Assembly (NCBI GenBank): GCA_016303085.1
Contig: JAEDMI010000128.1
Coordinates: 1 to 7,072, forward strand
Origin: Acetatifactor sp.
Lineage (GTDB): Bacteria > Bacillota > Clostridia > Lachnospirales > Lachnospiraceae
Direction: 5' to 3'
DNA: 7,072 nucleotides
The translations under genes were made by a program, and so were the position numbers. How positions within the stretch are numbered: the stretch's first letter is position 1; the number at the start of each line of letters is the position of its first letter. The notes under the pieces are model-generated. The model was not told where the DNA came from and did no database searches. It saw only the letters and a list, made by a program, of their open reading frames with translations. This document shows, piece after piece, positions 5,152 through 7,072 of the stretch.

Positions 5152-7072
5152 ATGGAATATATCAAAATCAATGAGAATGGCATTCACATCGTATTTGGCA
5201 TTACCGAAAAGAAGCAGTTGAAGCTTCTGCATTTTTCCAAGGCGGAGTTTTGTGAGGAAGATTTGTGCAAACCGGGGCCGGAGTGCAAGGAAGAGGATTT
5301 GGGAAGAAAACAGCAGTATTTGGATGAGGCATTCCAGTTGGTGCAGGTCAACCTGTCAGGCTACAATCGTCCTTATGAGAAGCATGGAAATAAGCATATC
5401 GTGACTGCACCGGGTTACTTACTCACCTATGCCGGAATGGAGGACAGCGTCAATGAAATCGGACGGAAACTGACGATTTTTCAGGAGGACAGGGAAGTTA
5501 CCCATGTCCGTGTGGAGACGGTGATGCAGTTTTATCAGGGAACTTCCGTAATCCGTATGTTCAGCCGGGTGTTGAATGAGGGGGATGAGATTCAGACTCT
5601 GGAGTATATATCGTCCTTCTGTTATACAGGCATTGAAAAGGAGGGAGAGAGTAGTTCCGATGCGAAGATGCGGGTACGCATTCCCTATAACGGCTGGCAA
5701 AAGGAGATGAGCATTAAGGAGTATTCATTCGGCGATTTGGGGCTTGCTCAGACCCAGCCCGGAGTATATCAGCGTACATCGCAAGTTTTGGAGGTAACCA
5801 ACACCGGAAACTGGTCTTCCAAAAAATATCTGCCTCTGGGGTATGTGGAGAATACCGAGGCGCACACAAGCCTGTTCTGGCAGATAGAACACAACGGTTC
5901 CTGGCATTATGAAATCAGCGACCAGAATACACATTTTTATGTCTGTGTCAGCGGTCCTACGGAGGTGCAGTCTCATTGGTTTAAAAATCTGGCGCCGGGG
6001 GAGTCCTTTACATCCGTGCCGGTTGCGGTAGGGGTGGCAGATGACAGCTTCGAGGAGGCCATGGGAGAACTCACCAAATACCGCCGCAGGATTCGCAGAC
6101 CAAACAAGGACGATGAAAATCTGCCTGTTATCTTTAATGACTACATGAATTGTCTGTTCGGAGACCCGACTACCGAAAAAGAACTTCCCTTGATTGATGC
6201 CGCTGCGGAATGCGGCTGTGAATACTATGTCATTGATGCCGGTTGGTATGCACCGGGGCAGTGGTGGGACAGCGTAGGAGAATGGCAGGAATGCAGAGAA
6301 CGCTTTCCAAACGGTATCAAAGAAGTAACAGATTATATTCGTAAAAAAGGCATGATTCCCGGTGTCTGGCTGGAACTGGAGGTCATGGGAATCAACTGTG
6401 ATAAGGCCAAGAAAGCGCCGGACGACTGGTTCTTTGTGCGCCATGGCAAGCGGGTGTTTGACAGAAGCAGATATCAGCTTGACTTCCGCAATCCCGCGGT
6501 GATTGATCATGTCAATGAAGTGATAGACCGTGTCGTAAAGGAATACGGTGTGGGTTATATCAAAATGGATTACAATATTGAGCCGGGCATTGGCACCGAG
6601 ATTCACGCGGAAAGCGTGGGGCAGGGCTTGCTGGAGCATGAGAAAGCATATCTGGCATGGCTGGACGATGTCTTTAAAAGGTATCCTGACCTTGTCATTG
6701 AGAACTGTTCCAGTGGGGGATTGAGGATTGACTATGCGCTGCTCTCCAGGTACAGTATTCAGTCCACTTCCGACCAGGAAGATTACCGGAACTATGCCAC
6801 CATTGCGGCAAATCTGGCAGCAGGTGTCACCCCGGAGCAGGGGGCGGTCTGGTCCTATCCCATGAGACAGGGGGATAAGGAAGAGGTTATTTTTAATATG
6901 ATAAATGCTATGCTGGCACGCATTCATCAGAGCGGTCATCTGGCGGAGTTGCCTGCGGAGCGCAGGGAACTTGTCAAGGAAGGAATCGCGTGCTATAAGA
7001 GTATCCGTGGGGACATCAAAAAAGCGGTACCTTTTCTTCCGCTGGATGTGGCAGATAATGAGGACTTGTGGG
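5152..7072 (+). CDS. GH36 alpha-galactosidase-type glycosidase (3' end outside window)
   Basis: Retaining alpha-galactosidase-type enzyme of family GH36, expected to remove terminal alpha-galactose from raffinose-type or similar oligosaccharides in the cytoplasm; no signal peptide is seen. The frame stays open to the window edge, giving 640 residues of a usual 700-750. Residues 1 to about 320 form the N-terminal beta-supersandwich, and the (beta/alpha)8 barrel begins near LPVIFNDYMN (324-333) and VIDAGWY (360-366). YIKMDYN carries the likely nucleophile Asp473, ENCSSGG is the substrate-loop motif, and STSDQEDYRNY carries the likely acid/base Asp541. Several blocks differ from textbook GH36: GVWLELEVMG where GLWFEPE is common, KMDYN for KWDMN, and DAGWY for DDGWF. 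The specificity may therefore differ, for example alpha-GalNAc or another alpha-galactoside. A long open frame on the opposite strand (5725-6939) is only its shadow. Confidence 0.9.
   Translation, partial: MEYIKINENGIHIVFGITEKKQLKLLHFSKAEFCEEDLCKPGPECKEEDLGRKQQYLDEAFQLVQVNLSGYNRPYEKHGNKHIVTAPGYLLTYAGMEDSVNEIGRKLTIFQEDREVTHVRVETVMQFYQGTSVIRMFSRVLNEGDEIQTLEYISSFCYTGIEKEGESSSDAKMRVRIPYNGWQKEMSIKEYSFGDLGLAQTQPGVYQRTSQVLEVTNTGNWSSKKYLPLGYVENTEAHTSLFWQIEHNGSWHYEISDQNTHFYVCVSGPTEVQSHWFKNLAPGESFTSVPVAVGVADDSFEEAMGELTKYRRRIRRPNKDDENLPVIFNDYMNCLFGDPTTEKELPLIDAAAECGCEYYVIDAGWYAPGQWWDSVGEWQECRERFPNGIKEVTDYIRKKGMIPGVWLELEVMGINCDKAKKAPDDWFFVRHGKRVFDRSRYQLDFRNPAVIDHVNEVIDRVVKEYGVGYIKMDYNIEPGIGTEIHAESVGQGLLEHEKAYLAWLDDVFKRYPDLVIENCSSGGLRIDYALLSRYSIQSTSDQEDYRNYATIAANLAAGVTPEQGAVWSYPMRQGDKEEVIFNMINAMLARIHQSGHLAELPAERRELVKEGIACYKSIRGDIKKAVPFLPLDVADNEDLW

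Noticed and set aside
5725..6939. A 404-codon open frame on the minus strand
   Set aside because: It lies wholly opposite the GH36 catalytic domain, whose + strand frame carries coherent family motifs. The predicted minus-strand protein shows no recognisable domain and looks like a codon-bias shadow.

Overview
The window looks like a piece of chromosome from a gut-type Firmicute, most likely a Lachnospiraceae/Clostridia relative. The basis is moderate GC content, purine-rich Shine-Dalgarno sites (AAGGAG, AGGAGG, AGGGAGG) and protein motifs that resemble glycosidases of that group. This placement is inferred from sequence style, not from a search. All convincing genes lie on the + strand, and both ends cut through glycoside hydrolase genes.

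Layout. (1) 1-1056 is the C-terminal half of a GH31 alpha-glucosidase; it begins at the nucleophile motif WNDMNEP. (2) 1057-1180 is a short but dense control region. It has a -35 box TTGACC and a -10 box TATGAT held 20 bp apart by a near-perfect 16-bp dyad, the architecture of a MerR-family-activated promoter. A second copy of the dyad sits downstream, and the whole forms a 47-bp interrupted palindrome. (3) 1181-3430 encodes a 749-residue UvrA-like protein with two ABC ATPase halves. It lacks the UvrB-binding region of true UvrA, as in the drug-resistance (DrrC/UvrA2-like) branch. (4) 3431-3553 holds an extended -10 promoter followed by a hairpin with a T tract, then the RBS of the next gene. 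(5) 3554-4261 and 4258-5067 are a translationally coupled pair: a ThuA-family protein and a sugar phosphate isomerase/epimerase-type TIM barrel. (6) After an 84-bp gap, 5152-7072 is a GH36 alpha-galactosidase-type enzyme that runs off the right edge with 640 residues visible.

How it fits together. The two glycosidases plus the ThuA/TIM-barrel pair read as an alpha-glycoside utilisation locus: GH31 and GH36 release sugars from alpha-linked oligosaccharides, and ThuA and the isomerase-like protein process a sugar or keto-sugar intermediate. The UvrA-like gene has a different theme. With its own MerR-type promoter and a downstream terminator-like hairpin, it looks like a self-contained, inducible resistance unit sitting inside the sugar locus.

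I see no RNA genes, insertion sequences, CRISPR arrays or integrase sites. The points most worth checking are the duplicated MerR-type operator, the promoter-hairpin-RBS leader upstream of the ThuA gene, and the non-canonical active-site motifs of the GH36 enzyme.
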